Counted from the first letter of the stretch, positions 41,326-54,133 are shown. The stretch is 64,000 bases of DNA from Monocercomonoides exilis (GCA_001643675.2 LSRY02000011.1:1842501-1906500); one strand, 5' to 3'. Notes: generated by a model not told the origin, from the letters alone. A program made the numbers and translations.

Positions 41326-43519
41326 CCATGGGTGCTTAACCCGCACCCTGGTGCCAAACCCGCACCCTGCAAATTTCTTGAAAATCTAAAAATCATTTTT
41401 TTCCTTTCAAGGAAGTTCATTGATGATGAAATTGCTTGAAACGGGTTTCAAAAAATATTATATTCTATTTTTTTAATCAAAAACTTTCAAAAAGACGAAG
41501 TTTTTATAATTTTGCTCCGAAAAGAGCATTATCGATATTTACTGAAAAAGAAAAAAAGAAGAGTTCAAAAAATATGTGCATGCTTGTTTGTTAATGTGTT
41601 TTCAAATATCTTTAAAAGTATTTTTGATTTGATAAATTCTGCAATAAATTTCACATTTTCTTTGTTAGATCGTGCCCATTAAAATGTGAAGAACATATAG
41701 AAAGTTCTGCAGCTTCATCGAAAGGGGTTTGTTGAAGTTATTTCTTATGTTTTTTAATCAAAAATCGTTCTTCTTATTAATGTGCTTTGAAATCATTATT
41801 GTTTTGCTTGTCTATATTGAATTTTATTAGTGATGCATTATGTGCTTTTATTTCATTTTAGTATTTTTATTGAGCTCTGATATTTTTTTGATTCAATTAC
41901 CGATGTATTATTTGTTCAATATTTTATTGATTATATTCGACTGTTTTTTTATTCACATATTTATTGACTCAAGATATATTTATTGATTTTTATTGATGAA
42001 TCAATTATTTGTTGATTCTCATCAAAAGTATTAATGCTAAATAAATTGAAGTTTTGCAAGTATCGTTTTCTTGTGTCACTATTTTCAATTCAGTGAGATA
42101 TAAAAATTTCTTTTGATTTGAATTTTTTTCTATAAATCTGTTGTTTATTATTATTTTCGTTGTTAACAATAAAAAGGTTGCTATTTATTTATTGTTGAAC
42201 TTTACAAATAGTTTTTTTTTCAAGTTGCACTTTATGTATTTATTCTAACTCATACTTGAAATTGATGTGTTTTCAATAATATTTTAATTTGTTTTCATCA
42301 TTAAAACAGCAAAAAACAATTCTTAAACTTTTTTTCACAATTTACTCGTTAATGTGATGTACTGAAATTGAAAAAAATTTGCAATATCCATTTAACACTT
42401 CATTGAAACAATCAACGTCAAAATTCTATTTAAACATGCTTTTTCATGATTTTTTCATGATCAATACACTTTGATATTTGGCACAATAATTATATTATTT
42501 GTTTATTTATTACCGATGAGATATTATAGTTCGTTTTTTATTGAAATAGTGAAATTTGAATCAAAAATAAAATTGAAAAGAGTTTAAAAATACAAGCATA
42601 ATGTACAAAAAAGAACATATACTATCGATGAAAATACAAATAATCAAGAAAACTGCAACTTTTTAATCATTTATAAGCATTAGTAATAACACAGAAACAT
42701 ATTAAATGAATAAAATTGGTTCATTCGGAGATAAAAAATCAAGGTTTTCAAAATCAACATGCTAATATTTGCTCTCTAAATATTATCAATGATCGATCGT
42801 TTGAATGTCATAAAGATTAAAATGCTGATAACAGCAAACAATAAATACATCAGCAGAATATTGCATTTCCAAATATTATACAAAACAAACTATTATAACA
42901 AATAGAATAAAAATTAAATAACACATAACCATGAAACAACATGTTTTAATCAAATAGAATTATTATCACAGTGATATAATCCTATCAACACAAAATATTT
43001 CATATTTACTAAATGCAAAAATAGCTCATTAATAAATATATAACTATGAAATTTTCAAAGCACATTAATAAGAAGAACGATTTTTGATTAAAAAACATAA
43101 GAAATAACTTCAACAAACCCCTTTCGATGAAGCTGCAGAACTTTCTATATGTTCTTCACATTTTAATGGGCACGATCTAACAAAGAAAATGTGAAATTTA
43201 TTGCAGAATTTATCAAATCAAAAATACTTTTAAAGATATTTGAAAACACATTAACAAACAAGCATGCACATATTTTTTGAACTCTTCTTTTTTTCTTTTT
43301 CAGTAAATATCGATAATGCTCTTTTCGGAGCAAAATTATAAAAACTTCGTCTTTTTGAAAGTTTTTGATTAAAAAAATAGAATATAATATTTTTTGAAAC
43401 CCGTTTCAAGCAATTTCATCATCAATGAACTTCCTTGAAAGGAAAAAAATGATTTTTAGATTTTCAAGAAATTTGCAGGGTGCGGGTTTGGCACCAGGGT
43501 GCGGGTTAAGCACCCATGG
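41326..43519. mobile_element. Non-autonomous element with 467-bp terminal inverted repeats
   Basis: Arms 41326-41792 and 43053-43519 are reverse complements about one symmetry axis and appear near-identical wherever compared. They start and end in CCATGGGTGC / GCACCCATGG. The 1,260-bp interior (41793-43052) is extremely AT-rich and lacks any ORF over 60 codons, so no transposase is encoded. The outermost 40 bp are strikingly GC-rich for this region and hold two copies of a 19-nt unit. I see no convincing target-site duplication. Superfamily unknown; long TIRs without an ORF fit a deletion derivative or a foldback-type element. Confidence 0.82.
41331..41368. repeat. Two tandem 19-nt GC-rich subterminal repeats (left TIR)
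   Basis: Units GGTGCTTAACCCGCACCCT (41331-41349) and GGTGCCAAACCCGCACCCT (41350-41368) differ at two positions. Each contains GGTGC...GCACC, which can fold into a small stem. The mirror copy is at 43477-43514. Position and composition suggest protein-binding sites at the element ends (inference). Confidence 0.8.
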
Positions 43520-43636
43520 CATGATTTTTTAGGATTCATTAACAAATAATAAAAGGAAATTAATAATCGATTAAAAAAAATGAAAAATGATAATTCAAAT
43601 AATCACCCAAATAGATTTTGACATTTTTTCTTATCG

Positions 43637-43696
<60 letters not shown>

Positions 43697-44371
43697 ACTT
43701 AATTTCGTTCAAAAGAGATAAATGGAATTCAAAAATTATCATTTCATTATTATGCAATACCAGATTACGTTTCAAACAAATGAAACTTCTTCAATTTTTC
43801 AATTATTATATTGTAATTTGGGCATAATAGTACAATATAGCATATTGGAAATTTCACTAATAACACTATATTCAGATCATATATGTTGTTTTAAGCATGT
43901 GCTGTATAATAAAAGTTTGCGGAAATGTGTTATTGATAAAAATTGAAAAATAAATCATTTCTTTTTTTTCATAATTCTAATTTCATTAAAATGATGTATT
44001 CCGAAGCAATTTTCGCCATCTCCATCTCCTTAACAAACATCTCAATCGTTAAAAACCTTTTTTTATCTTTTGCACAACCGGATCTCGGTTTTATGATTTT
44101 TAAAACAATTATCATTTTTTGATCTTATCCCATTAATAATGAAAAAAACAAGATTATTCTAATTATTTCGATTTCATGAGAAAACGTTTCCGCACAAAAT
44201 CATTAGCATAAATAACAATAATATAATAAATGAAATCAGGCCAAATAAATTTTATTCTATTTCAGTGAATACCATATAGTATCATTATGCCGTAATTTGT
44301 TTTAATCAATCTTTAGAAAAAAAGAAGGCTTTATCATTCACATTTAATCTTTAACTGTGCTTATTATTCTG
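43520..44371. other. Gene-free AT-rich stretch right of the TIR element
   Basis: Apart from the A run, only short shadow ORFs occur. It ends at the 3' end of the helical-repeat family gene. Confidence 0.45.
43637..43695. repeat. Homopolymer tract of 59 A
   Basis: Uninterrupted A run 118 bp right of the TIR element. It could be a relic of a retroposed poly(A) tail or a slippage-prone microsatellite. The flanks show no retrotransposon ORF. Confidence 0.9.
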
Positions 44372-45828
44372 TTACAATTCAAAAAATACAAGAAAATCAA
44401 TTATCCTCTTTGAAGCAACAAAAAAAGTATTGTTTCTCAACAAATTAAATATACCAATAATGATGTCTCCGCTTCCCTCTTCCTCAAACTTTTCATTTAT
44501 CTTTCTTTTGATTGCCATCCGATCAATCTTTTCGCTATCATTAATATCATCATCGTTCAACGTTTCTATAATTCGAAAGACGAAATTCAAACATCTGGTA
44601 ATATTGTACCTGTCAAATAATGGATTAACAATTTCTTCCAAAACCAAATCAATTGATCCGGATTTCAGAAAGTCAGAAATATGGATTTCCTTGCAATCCA
44701 TCATTGAAATAAATATTTCAACACAAATACTTACAAAATTTCTGTGATCATCCTTTGAAGCTCGACACAAGTTCACAATGCAGCGCAACACTTTGTAACA
44801 TTCTTCATCCCAAGTTTTATTGGAACTAAAATAACTGCACAGCAAACTGAACCATCTCTTGATAATCATAACTACTTTATTATCTTTTCTACCATTCTTC
44901 ATTATCTTCCAATCCACACAATCTGTAAGCTCTTCAAATTCTTTAATTGCTTCATTCAAAAAATTCATTTCATTCATCAATTCATAATTTTGATCTTTTT
45001 CATCTCTTAATCTATTGAATAAAAACTCCCAACTTAACTGATAAGCCAAATGAGAAAGGTTGCCATGTTGAATATGATGCTTAATTATTTCTGTAATTTC
45101 GTTGAAGTACAGCTCTTTTTCCAAATGCTTTTGAAATTATGAATAAAAAATATTCTTTTTCAAATAAAAAAAAAAGAAAGAAAAGCATGATTCATACGAC
45201 ATCCTCATAAATGTTGTTTAGAGCCAGCAAAGCTATCTCCACTTCCTTTTGGGTTTCCTTGGTTTCGTCTTTGTTCAAAGAAGCTTTTAGAAGATACGGA
45301 ATGCTAATACAAACAACTTCTTTTTGTAAGCTTGAAACATTATAAAATCCAAAATTAATAATATAACATTCACAAAGATCAATTAATAGTTTTTCGTCCT
45401 TTTCATTTATTTTGGAACTTTCTTCTAAAATCATCTTCTCAAAAATTTTAAAAACCAAAGACGATTCAAAACATGGACTCCATTGCCTCAACATCATATT
45501 CCAATAGCCTGTTTGCTTCAGCAGTAAAACAATATTCCTTAGAGTTAATTTTTGATTCACAGTCATATTGCCTATTTCATCGAACAACTCTTTTGTGCAA
45601 ATTGATTTCAATTCATTTCTATCCATTTCATCAATGATGCTATTCAACATCCTGATTTTCTGATCCTGCACGTCAGGTGAACAATAGTTAAGTGAATTAA
45701 ATTCCTCTTCAGATTAGAAGAAAGAAATGAATATACTACTCATATTGTGATATTAACAAACAAACCTGTAAACCTTTCGATTTTTTGGATCTACAACATT
45801 TTAAGAAAATATCACAATTATCAAACAT
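44372..45828 (-). CDS. Lineage-specific helical-repeat family protein, copy 1 (apparently intact), 3 exons
   Basis: Exons (minus): 45766-45828, 45198-45704 and 44372-45127; introns of 61 nt (GTTTGT) and 70 nt (GTATGA). The spliced product is 441 residues. I cannot name a conserved domain. The sequence is nearly all alpha-helical, with leucine-spaced helices reminiscent of ARM/HEAT arrays. Motifs shared with copy 2 are LLIDLCECYI (versus LLVDLCECYI-like), a C-[IV]-P-[YC]-LLKA segment, EVEIALLALNNI, LAYQ-SWEFL and ELTDCVDWK. The exon boundaries are supported because copy 2 has introns at the same two places. Exon 1 (MFDNCDIFLKCC, then RSKKSKGLQ) is short and less certain. Function unknown; an expanded family of this kind is what I associate with oxymonads (recall, not verified). 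Confidence 0.65.
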
Positions 45829-48800
45829 AAAATATATTCAAACACAGTCAGATCTTGAAGTCATTAAATTTTTAATTCGCAATTTTTCAACGAAAAACAA
45901 ATATCAATCAATCAATAATGAAAATAATGGGCATTGAAATTAGTGAGAAGGAAAATGAATATTTGGAAAAGTTTAAGAAATGAACCGTTGAAAAGTGAAT
46001 ATGGTGTTCGTTGGATACAAATATTACCTTAATGACATTTGAAAAATCAATCTGTTGGAAAAACTGATAGAAAAAAGTTTTTTGGATGAATAAACAAATT
46101 GCGAAAAATTTTCATTTCCTACATGAATGATAAAATTTCAAACTCTTATTTTTTTTACCGCTTTTCATTCTCTTCTTTGGTTTATCATGTTCTTTTTTAA
46201 AAATACTATTCTGAATTTGATTTCATTCTTTCAACTTCAATCTTTCCTTTTCTCTTCAAAAAACTCTTTTTCTTTTTCTTTTTCTTTCTTTTCTTTCTTT
46301 TCTTTTTCTTTTCTTTTTTCTTTTCTTTTTTGATTCAATTCGTTCATTTGCTTTCCTTTTCCCGAATCCATTTTCATTGTTCATTTAATTACCAAGCTTG
46401 TTTACAGAATGCGACAAAGAATTTTTTCATTTGACTCAAGAGTGCCTTTTTGACCTAAAAAGATGAAAACGTTGGAAGAAAAAGGTTTCATTTACATATT
46501 GTTCATTTGAATATGTTTTCCTGTTTGACATTTGCAAAAGAAGAAGAACAAAAAATGCGAATGAAGCATATCGTTTGAAGTGATTTCGAGTATTTGCATT
46601 ACTGTTTCTGAATGATTCCACTTGTTGTTTAGACCGATAAGAAGGAACATAAGTTAATTAAACGCTAAGCATTCAAAGAGGAAATTTCTGTTTTCAAACA
46701 AAGGTGACTATCAGTGATGCAGAAGCGCTAAAGAAAAACAGTTTCTCACTTTTGAGTGGAGAACCGAGAAAGAATATTATCTGAATGAGATAAAGTGTTA
46801 AAATCAAACATCATCATGTGAATCACAACTCAACACAATTTGAAAATCAATCAGTTTTGCAATTAATTACATAAAGGTTATTCAAGATTAAAAAATTCAA
46901 AGAATTTGAAACGAAAAAGATGCAATTTGCAAATCCAATTCATATTAATTGATAGAGTCTCATGATGCGTTAATTGAAAAAGAAAAAAAGATAAAATTGA
47001 GATTGTGAATGAATCCCCATAACTTGATATTTTCAACAAACAAATGATTTTAATTTTTAACAAAAAATAAACAACAAATTATTCGATAGAACCGTTGATG
47101 GCATTGAAGTCGTTGATGCGAGGTGATGATCTGAGCACTTGAATAAAAGATACAGTCTTCAAATATTAAAGAAAAGCTTCAATAAACAAAGAAGCACAAA
47201 AGAAGAGGTTCAAACAACTGACAAACCTTCAATTTTCGTTCACTCAGACGCAAAAATGTGACAAATGGTTATATGGGAAATCCAACTTTTCCATGAAAGC
47301 TCAGAGGATGCATCCTATTATCTCGAAAAGTTGAAAGAACCAAAAAATCAAAAAAACAGAAAGGAAAGTCTATTTTATCTGGGAACTTCGATTTCTTTTC
47401 AATTGTGCTCCACACATCCGCAACTTGTGAACGTCATTTTTATGCTGAACAGAAAGATAAAAATATTTCACACAAAATATTGATCTCCGAATGCAAAACG
47501 ATTTATGAAATGGAAAGTTTAAAGTTCGAACGAAGAACAGAAGAGAGAATTGTGACTGTTTGTTTGCTTTTGGGTTTGTATTTATAAGTGTGAAATCTTT
47601 TTGATGACAAGCTTCTCATATTTAACAAATGGAAATGAGAAAGGAACGCTGCTGTATGTTGCAATCATAGAATTGTCAATCATTTTCAATAGATATGACT
47701 TATGATATTTTGCTTCTATTTTTTCTATATTGTTTTTCAAATAATGTTGAAATTTTGTACAAATTATTCGCTAATTCAACTTTTTTCTCATTTTTTCTTA
47801 TCCACGATTCATTATAGCTGATTTGTGTGAAGAAAATGCGATTCTGCATGCTGCAATCAATGCTGATAAAGAGATGTTATGTGTGATGGTACAAAATTTG
47901 AAGGGAACTCATGATGAAATGGGATTAAAAGATGAGTTAAATACATTTCCATGTGTAGCTTGTTTCTTCTAGACGATGTAACAGATCCTGAACAATCTGC
48001 GAAATGTGTGCGTTAAAAAACATTTTTTCCATTTCGCATCGCAAAAGCGTGAGGCTATTGAATGCCAATACAAAAGGATGCTTCTTTTCCTGAAAATAAA
48101 AGCATGCGGCATTTGTTTCGAAGGATGGCAAAGTAGAAAAAAATATTCGTGCATAATATTGTGAAGCATATTCAGTTGTTTCTGAAAATGTAATTGATTT
48201 AGCTCAGAGACTGGTATCGTTCGAGTTTGTTCTTGCATTCCTCCCAACTTCTTTTCTCATTGTGAGTGCAGTTATCATCATTCCACTGCTTTTTGTTGTT
48301 TGGATATTGGATGTTCGAAATGATAGATTATTTGTCTGTTTTGATTTTTGTTTGTTCATTCCTCCATTTATTCATCTCTTTTAATGTTCTTTGTTTTGGA
48401 GCTGGAAATGTACATCACTTATATGCAAAGTTAGACAAAGAGCTATTTGAACCTGAAAAGCACACAATGAAGAGTTATAACGAAGAACATCAAGGGATTT
48501 GAACTGCGAAGCACATTGACAAAAAAATGTGTTCAAGATAAAGATAAACAATATATTGAAGAAGAGAGAGATACAGAACAGTCAACGACAAGAAGATGAA
48601 CGAGACGAAAGTGGTCGTGAAATTCATGCTAAAGAAGGTTAATCTTGCTTTGATGAATATGAACTTTAAAGAAAATCCATTATAGTGGAATCATTTTCTG
48701 CAACTGAAGTGGGAAATGAGCAATTTCATCTTTGATAGTGCTGCAGAATAGATTCTATCCATTGTGTTCGAAGAAGTCAGGAAAGACAAAGTATCCATTT

Positions 48801-51800
48801 TGTGTATTCTGAAATTTTTGTTTCATCAATTGCTGAAGGCAAAGGAGAGCAAACATCTTGGCTGTGTATGTGGCCCTCTAACGATTGAGAAATGAACTTT
48901 CAGATTTGGGAAAACAGAGGAAACCATGTTTTTAATGTAGAAAAAATGGAACTTTAAAAGAAGATAACTTTGAAGAAGAGGAATATACTCTGACAACTAC
49001 AGAAAGAAATGTTGAATGAATTTTATGTAATAATTGAGTCGATATTTCCATTGTCTTTGTGCATTTCAGATGACATACAACTTTCTTCTCTCATACGAAT
49101 TAACTATATTGAAGAATGGAAAAACGCGCTTAATAATGATGGAGAGAATGATGATGCAGCGAAGATGCAGCGATAAACTGTTCGAATTCACTTAGACCAG
49201 TATCGGTTCTTCAAAGATGGTTCGATTTTGGTCATGTTCGGTTTTCTGCTTCTGCTTTCACAGAAATGACTGTTGTTTCTTTTTTTTAAAATTTCAGATT
49301 ATTCTTTTGCAATGACAAAGATCATTGTTGATGCTTATCCAACTGGTGAGATAGCATCAAAATTCACCAAAATATCAATCGCAAGATCACTTCTATCAAC
49401 AAAATCAACAGACGTTTCAAACAAGCATGATACCCTTGCATTAAATAAAAATGGATTTTGACCTTTAAAGATTTCGTGCAGCAGCTAAACTAACTCTTTC
49501 TCTTATCTATATTTTATATGATCGCATCTAAGCCCATTCTCCTCCACTCTATTTATCGTCCTTTCCAGTTTTTCAAACGTTTATTCACCCTCCATCTGAA
49601 ATACCTTCAAGTTTCAACAGAAATGCAACTGCTGGATGCAAAAGTGCTGAAATAAGAGATATTGTTGGTAGTTGAAGGAGATGTGGGATCAAGGAAGTTG
49701 TTGCTAATAGCAGCGACTATTAGTGATGAAGAGAAGATGAGCAGTGAAGTACAAGTCTGATAAAAAAGACTCGAACCGGACACAAATAATAAAGACCAGC
49801 AATTGCACAACAGGAGAAAAGGCAACAATTTGTGTGGTTAATGCAAGAGTAATTATAAAATGTGATTAGGATGCGTGAACAATAGAGTTTCCAGAAACCT
49901 CTTAAAGAATGTGACAAGAAAGTAATTTGGATTAAAGCGTTGTCTGCATTATGAGCAGAAGGTGTGCATCCAGTGGTTGTTTGCTGTTCACTACAATCAG
50001 GATTAAAGCATTATGGTTTCAATTCAATAAGTTGGAAACTTTTGTGTGGTAGCATCCGTTGACAAAAACTTCGTGGAAAAATGAAGGGCTGAAGGGAAAA
50101 TTTGCATCTGGCGATAAGCTTGTTGCAGCTTCTGAACAAGAGCACAGTCACATCCTGTTGCACAGGAGAAGGACAGCATCTCCTTCTCCAATGCAGGAAC
50201 TGAAAAAGAAAAAGATCTTCTTTGGCAGGAACATCTTCCGGTCCACGCACAGCGACGATGATGAAGATGAAAAGAGGATGGACGGACAAATCCTTCATGG
50301 CAATCATCATCGCATTAACAATTATATGTTTGGGAAGATTACAACAAATGTGAAGATGAAGAGAGTTGAAATAGAGCAGAGAAAGACATGCGGTCGTATC
50401 AAATCGGAATGAAAGAAGGAAAGTTTGGAGAGGAAGATTTTTGGCTAATTTCATAATTTATCTCAGCACTTCTTGTTTCAAACCCTTCGAAAAAAAATAA
50501 TTCAGTTTTTGGTTCTTCGATGTTCGTTAATGAGATGAGTTATATTTAAGAAGATCAAACAAGCTCATCCACAACGAATTTCTTCAGTACGCAATGAAAT
50601 GTGCTAGCCCACTCTTCGAGATGATACTGATAAAATGGTTCATGAACCAGTTAACAAAGAGCTTGCCACAGGAGATGGCTGCTTCTGTGACAGTTGTAAC
50701 TGTGATTTCAGAGGTACTTGAGCTTACAGAATATATCTTGATTTGCCATGTGAATATTAAGTTCTTCCAAGAAATTTGATAATCAGAGCTTCTCGTGTTC
50801 AACTTCATCCTGGAAGGGTTCTCTAGGATATTTAAAATCCATCTGTAGAAGCTGCGTCTCAAAGAGCATCAAGGTGATTGCAACCAAATTCTTCAAAGAA
50901 ACAACTTCAAGGAAAGTGTCATTCTTTTTGAAAAATTTGAAAGAATAATGACAAACTTGCAAATATCTTGCATATCTCATTGTCTAATTCTCTTCGCAAT
51001 ATTCCTAATCAAATATTCATTCTCTGGATAGCAATTGGAAATAACAATAAAAATCAACCAAAATAGTCCAGAAATGTGTTCACTCTTGTTGTTGAAATAG
51101 TTTTGCAAAGTTTTGAATTGTGAAACTTTTTTGTTGGATATAATCTTTAAAGATTTTCTGTTTATCATCTTTTTTTGACTCGATGATCGGTTTTTGCATC
51201 TCCAGCATTAAAACTGCTCTTTTTCCTTTCATTAATTATTGTTCTTTTTCATATTTTATAATTTGTCAATGTTTTTACACAGCAAGTTTTGAGTGTTTTT
51301 TGATTTTCAATTCATTCATCTTTAACAAATCCACAACATTTTTTGAAGCCAATGAAAGAAACATTAATTTACAAAGCATTCCAACTCAACTAATTTCTTT
51401 TGTTCTTGACTTCAGTCTTCATCACCTTCAATTTGTCCGATCAATTCTTTCTCTTCAAAGATTTGGCAGTCTTCTTGTTTTCCGCTTGTGTTCTATCAAT
51501 TTCGTTTCAATATCATAAATCAATTCAACTCTGAAGAGAAGAAAAAAATTTCAAGATTGATTTTGAACTGAAAAATTGAAAAATGTGATTATGAAAATTT
51601 TCTGTTGGTTTGATCGAAAAGAAATTAAACATATTCTCTTCTGGCCTTTCATTGAAGATACCGGTATTATTGTTGCGATTTCTTTTGCACCTCTTTTTCT
51701 TGAGCAAAAACAAAATAGTTTGTGTTGTGATTATTTTAATTTTGCGAGATAATCAACGATGTTTGCATCAATCGATTATTTTGTTTGCTGGTTGAATTCA

Positions 51801-51827
51801 TCGCTTTTAATGTGGCCAGAATAAATA
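45829..51827. other. 6-kb region without a confident gene; degraded coding traces
   Basis: Composition varies and several short stretches look like former exons rather than random AT-rich DNA: 47818-47946 (+; ENAILHAAINADKEML, preceded by a splice-like TTCATTATAG), 48500-48640 (+; Gln/Glu/Arg-rich), 49300-49460 (+) and 50062-50412 (+; an open frame with SDDDEDEKRMDGQI). None begins with a good start, none is recognisable, and stops separate them. A pyrimidine tract (46240-46330) is a simple repeat. I read the region as decayed gene fragments. Confidence 0.35.
46240..46330. repeat. Pyrimidine-rich simple repeat (TTTTTC / TTTC units)
   Basis: Dense T/C tract with repeated TTTTTC and TTTCTTTTC units. 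Low-complexity DNA with no coding value. Confidence 0.7.
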
Positions 51828-53326
51828 ATGAACACAATGAGTGAAGTTATCCATGTTGAGGAGGAAGAAGAAGATGATAATGATGAAAGTGACGAGAAAG
51901 TTTAAAAATCAGTTCTTACAGACAATTTCACAAGTTTGCTTTTTTTTTTTCATCTAGAAAAATTTTTCAAAGCTTTAAATAATGTTATAATTTATGAAGA
52001 ATTGCTTGGTGAACTTGAGCATTGCAATGAGGATGCGCAAAAAGAGAAAATACTTGAAATGAATGAAATGATTAAAGAAATGGATATAGAAGAATTTAAT
52101 TATGTTATTACAAAAGAACTGTACAATAAAATCGATAAAATGATTGAAGAAAAGAACCTGCCAATGGAAAATGCAATTTTGCTGTTGAAGCATGCTGGAT
52201 ATTTGAAGATTCTGAAAAACATTTGGATCTTTGATTTTAGAAATTCTTCGTTGAACAAAAGAATTGAGAAGATGATTGTCGAAGAAAATCAAAAGAAAAA
52301 AGAGGAAAAGAATGAAAAGTTCTTGGTCGATCTTTGCGAATGCTACATTTCTCTAAGAACTGGTTTCCCACCCGAATTACTTTTAATTTGTGTACCTTGC
52401 CTTTTGAAGGCTGCGTCGGACAAAGAAGAAACCGAGGAAGTTCAAAAAGATGTGGAAATGGCTTTATTTGCTTTGTGTTTCATTGAAGAAAATAAAGTTT
52501 GAGCATTTATATTTCCTTTTTCATGTTGTTGTTATTTTTCTTGTTTCTTATAAGATTTTTGAACAAAAACAATATTTGAAGGAAATGTAAAAAATTATCA
52601 AAAATCAACAAAAGCATCACAATCTGATGCGGCTTACCTATCAATCCGCTTGGATGCGTTTGATAAACAAATTTTTCTGGGACAAAAGCGTGGAAGATAT
52701 GATTGTGAATGAACTGCATTTTCTGAGAGAAGTTGAAAGAGAACTAGAAGAGTTGACAAGAAGAGTTGATTGGAAGAAGAAAGAAGAGGAAATGAGCAGA
52801 AGAATCGAAAAAAGTAATGACAATCAGGAGATGGCTGAGCACAATCAAGTTTTTCTTATCCTTGTGCCAATTGAGGAATGAAGAATTTGTTGAGCTAATC
52901 GGTGGAATTGTTAAAGTATTTCGAGCTGCAAAAGATAATCAAAGAGAAATTCACAGTAAATGCATTTATTCATTTAGAGAAGCAGCAGCAGTAAAAGCTG
53001 TTGAAGTAGAAGACTTGTTGAAAGGAGGAGCAGTTTATGCTGTTTTGGAGGAGATGCAGCGTCCAACGTTGAATAAAGTCATGACAAATGAATGCTTACA
53101 ATTCTTTATGAATGTTTCAAAGAAATTGAAAGAAGAGGATGACGATGAAAAGGAAGAAGTTAAAAGAAAGGCAACAAAAAGGAAGCCGCTTGAAAAGATG
53201 GAAGAAGAAGGATACGAAGATAGAATCACAAGCTTTAGTGAATTATTTGATTTTCTAGGCAGAAAATATTTTAGTTGTCTATCGTTGAATATTTCTAAAT
53301 ATTTTGTTTATTTTAAAGAAAATTAG
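51828..53326 (+). pseudogene. Helical-repeat family, copy 2 (decayed paralogue of 44372-45828)
   Basis: Three exon-like blocks line up with copy 1: about 51958-52496 (ELEHCNEDAQKEKI, FLVDLCECYI, a C-V-P-C-LLKAA segment), 52555-52815 (LTYQSAWMRL, ELEELTRRVDWK) and 52815-53326 (RRWLSTIKFFLSL, VFRAAKDNQRE, AVLEEM). The intron at 52497-52554 (donor GTTTGA) matches the second intron of copy 1. Two lesions break it. An in-frame TAA at 52588-52590 stands where copy 1 has Thr-Glu in EITEII. A one-base frameshift lies at the A6 run 52808-52813, between VDWKKK and KVMTIRRW. The first exon (ATG at 51828, acidic) does not join in phase and is uncertain. A sequencing error could explain the frameshift but not the stop. 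Confidence 0.7.
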
Positions 53327-53337
53327 GTTAGGGTTAG
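53323..53337 (+). repeat. Short telomere-like motif TTAGGTTAGGGTTAG
   Basis: About 2.5 TTAGGG-like units overlap and follow the stop codon of the decayed family copy. Too short to be a telomere; possibly a chance match or a repair scar. Confidence 0.4.
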
Positions 53338-54133
53338 TAATCCGGCGGAATTTTCACATAAAACCCTGAAAAGAAACTGACAAAGATAATTCAAAACAAA
53401 AACAGACAAAATATGTCCTTTATTTTTTGTATTTCAATTTTCATTAATCAATTATTGAATTTATTCCGTTGCCATTTATGAAAGATGAATGAATAAAAAG
53501 ATATTTCGAATTATATATATATGGATCATTCAATCTTTAAGAAGTTTCAAAACATGAATAATTATAATAATTTAAATGGTAATTTTCATATTTTCAGTCG
53601 AAAAAAAATTTGAAAATCTGTGAAATTTTTTTTATAAAAAGTTACTATCGATCGAAAATTTTTCACATGAATAGCTTATGATAAACACTATGTTTCCTTA
53701 ATATTGGAGATAAATTCAACATTTCACAATTACATTTGTTGGTTAATTACAAACTTTTTCTTTCGATAAAAAACTTTTTGGATTAAAATATTATATATCC
53801 AAGATTTTTGATCAAAATAAAAAATTTCAATACTTGTATATGAAAAGGGTATTTTAGAATGGACTATTTTGCAATTGTTTGTTCATGAAATTTACATGGT
53901 TTGTTTCGATTCTTTTTCATAAAAATTTTGAGATTCAATAACAATTCAGATTCTCATTTGAGCAGAATTTCTCGCATCGCAGAATACACATGGAATTTTT
54001 ATAAATACAAAGATTTCCTTTGCTTATCTGATTAAAATAAAAATAATGCAATTCAGGGGGTTTTCATCTTTCTTTAATATGAACTTGAAATTATTCTATT
54101 ACAATTAAAATTTTCTTTTATTCGCTTGACAAA
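53338..54133. other. AT-rich spacer
   Basis: About 800 bp of AT-rich DNA with no ORF, hairpin or repeat that I can support. Confidence 0.4.

Noticed and set aside
41052-41439. Two nearly identical ORFs on opposite strands (MIKLFVSMEFSENIYFLKNF)
   Set aside because: They are the two strands of the palindrome 41088-41301, not protein genes.
41326-43519. CATG target-site duplication flanking the TIR element
   Set aside because: CATG lies inside the palindromic CCATGG shared by both TIR ends, so it is part of the inverted repeat and cannot be counted as a duplication.
43560-43827. ORFs with poly-Lys or poly-Phe stretches
   Set aside because: They only read the 59-nt A run; no start context, no homology.
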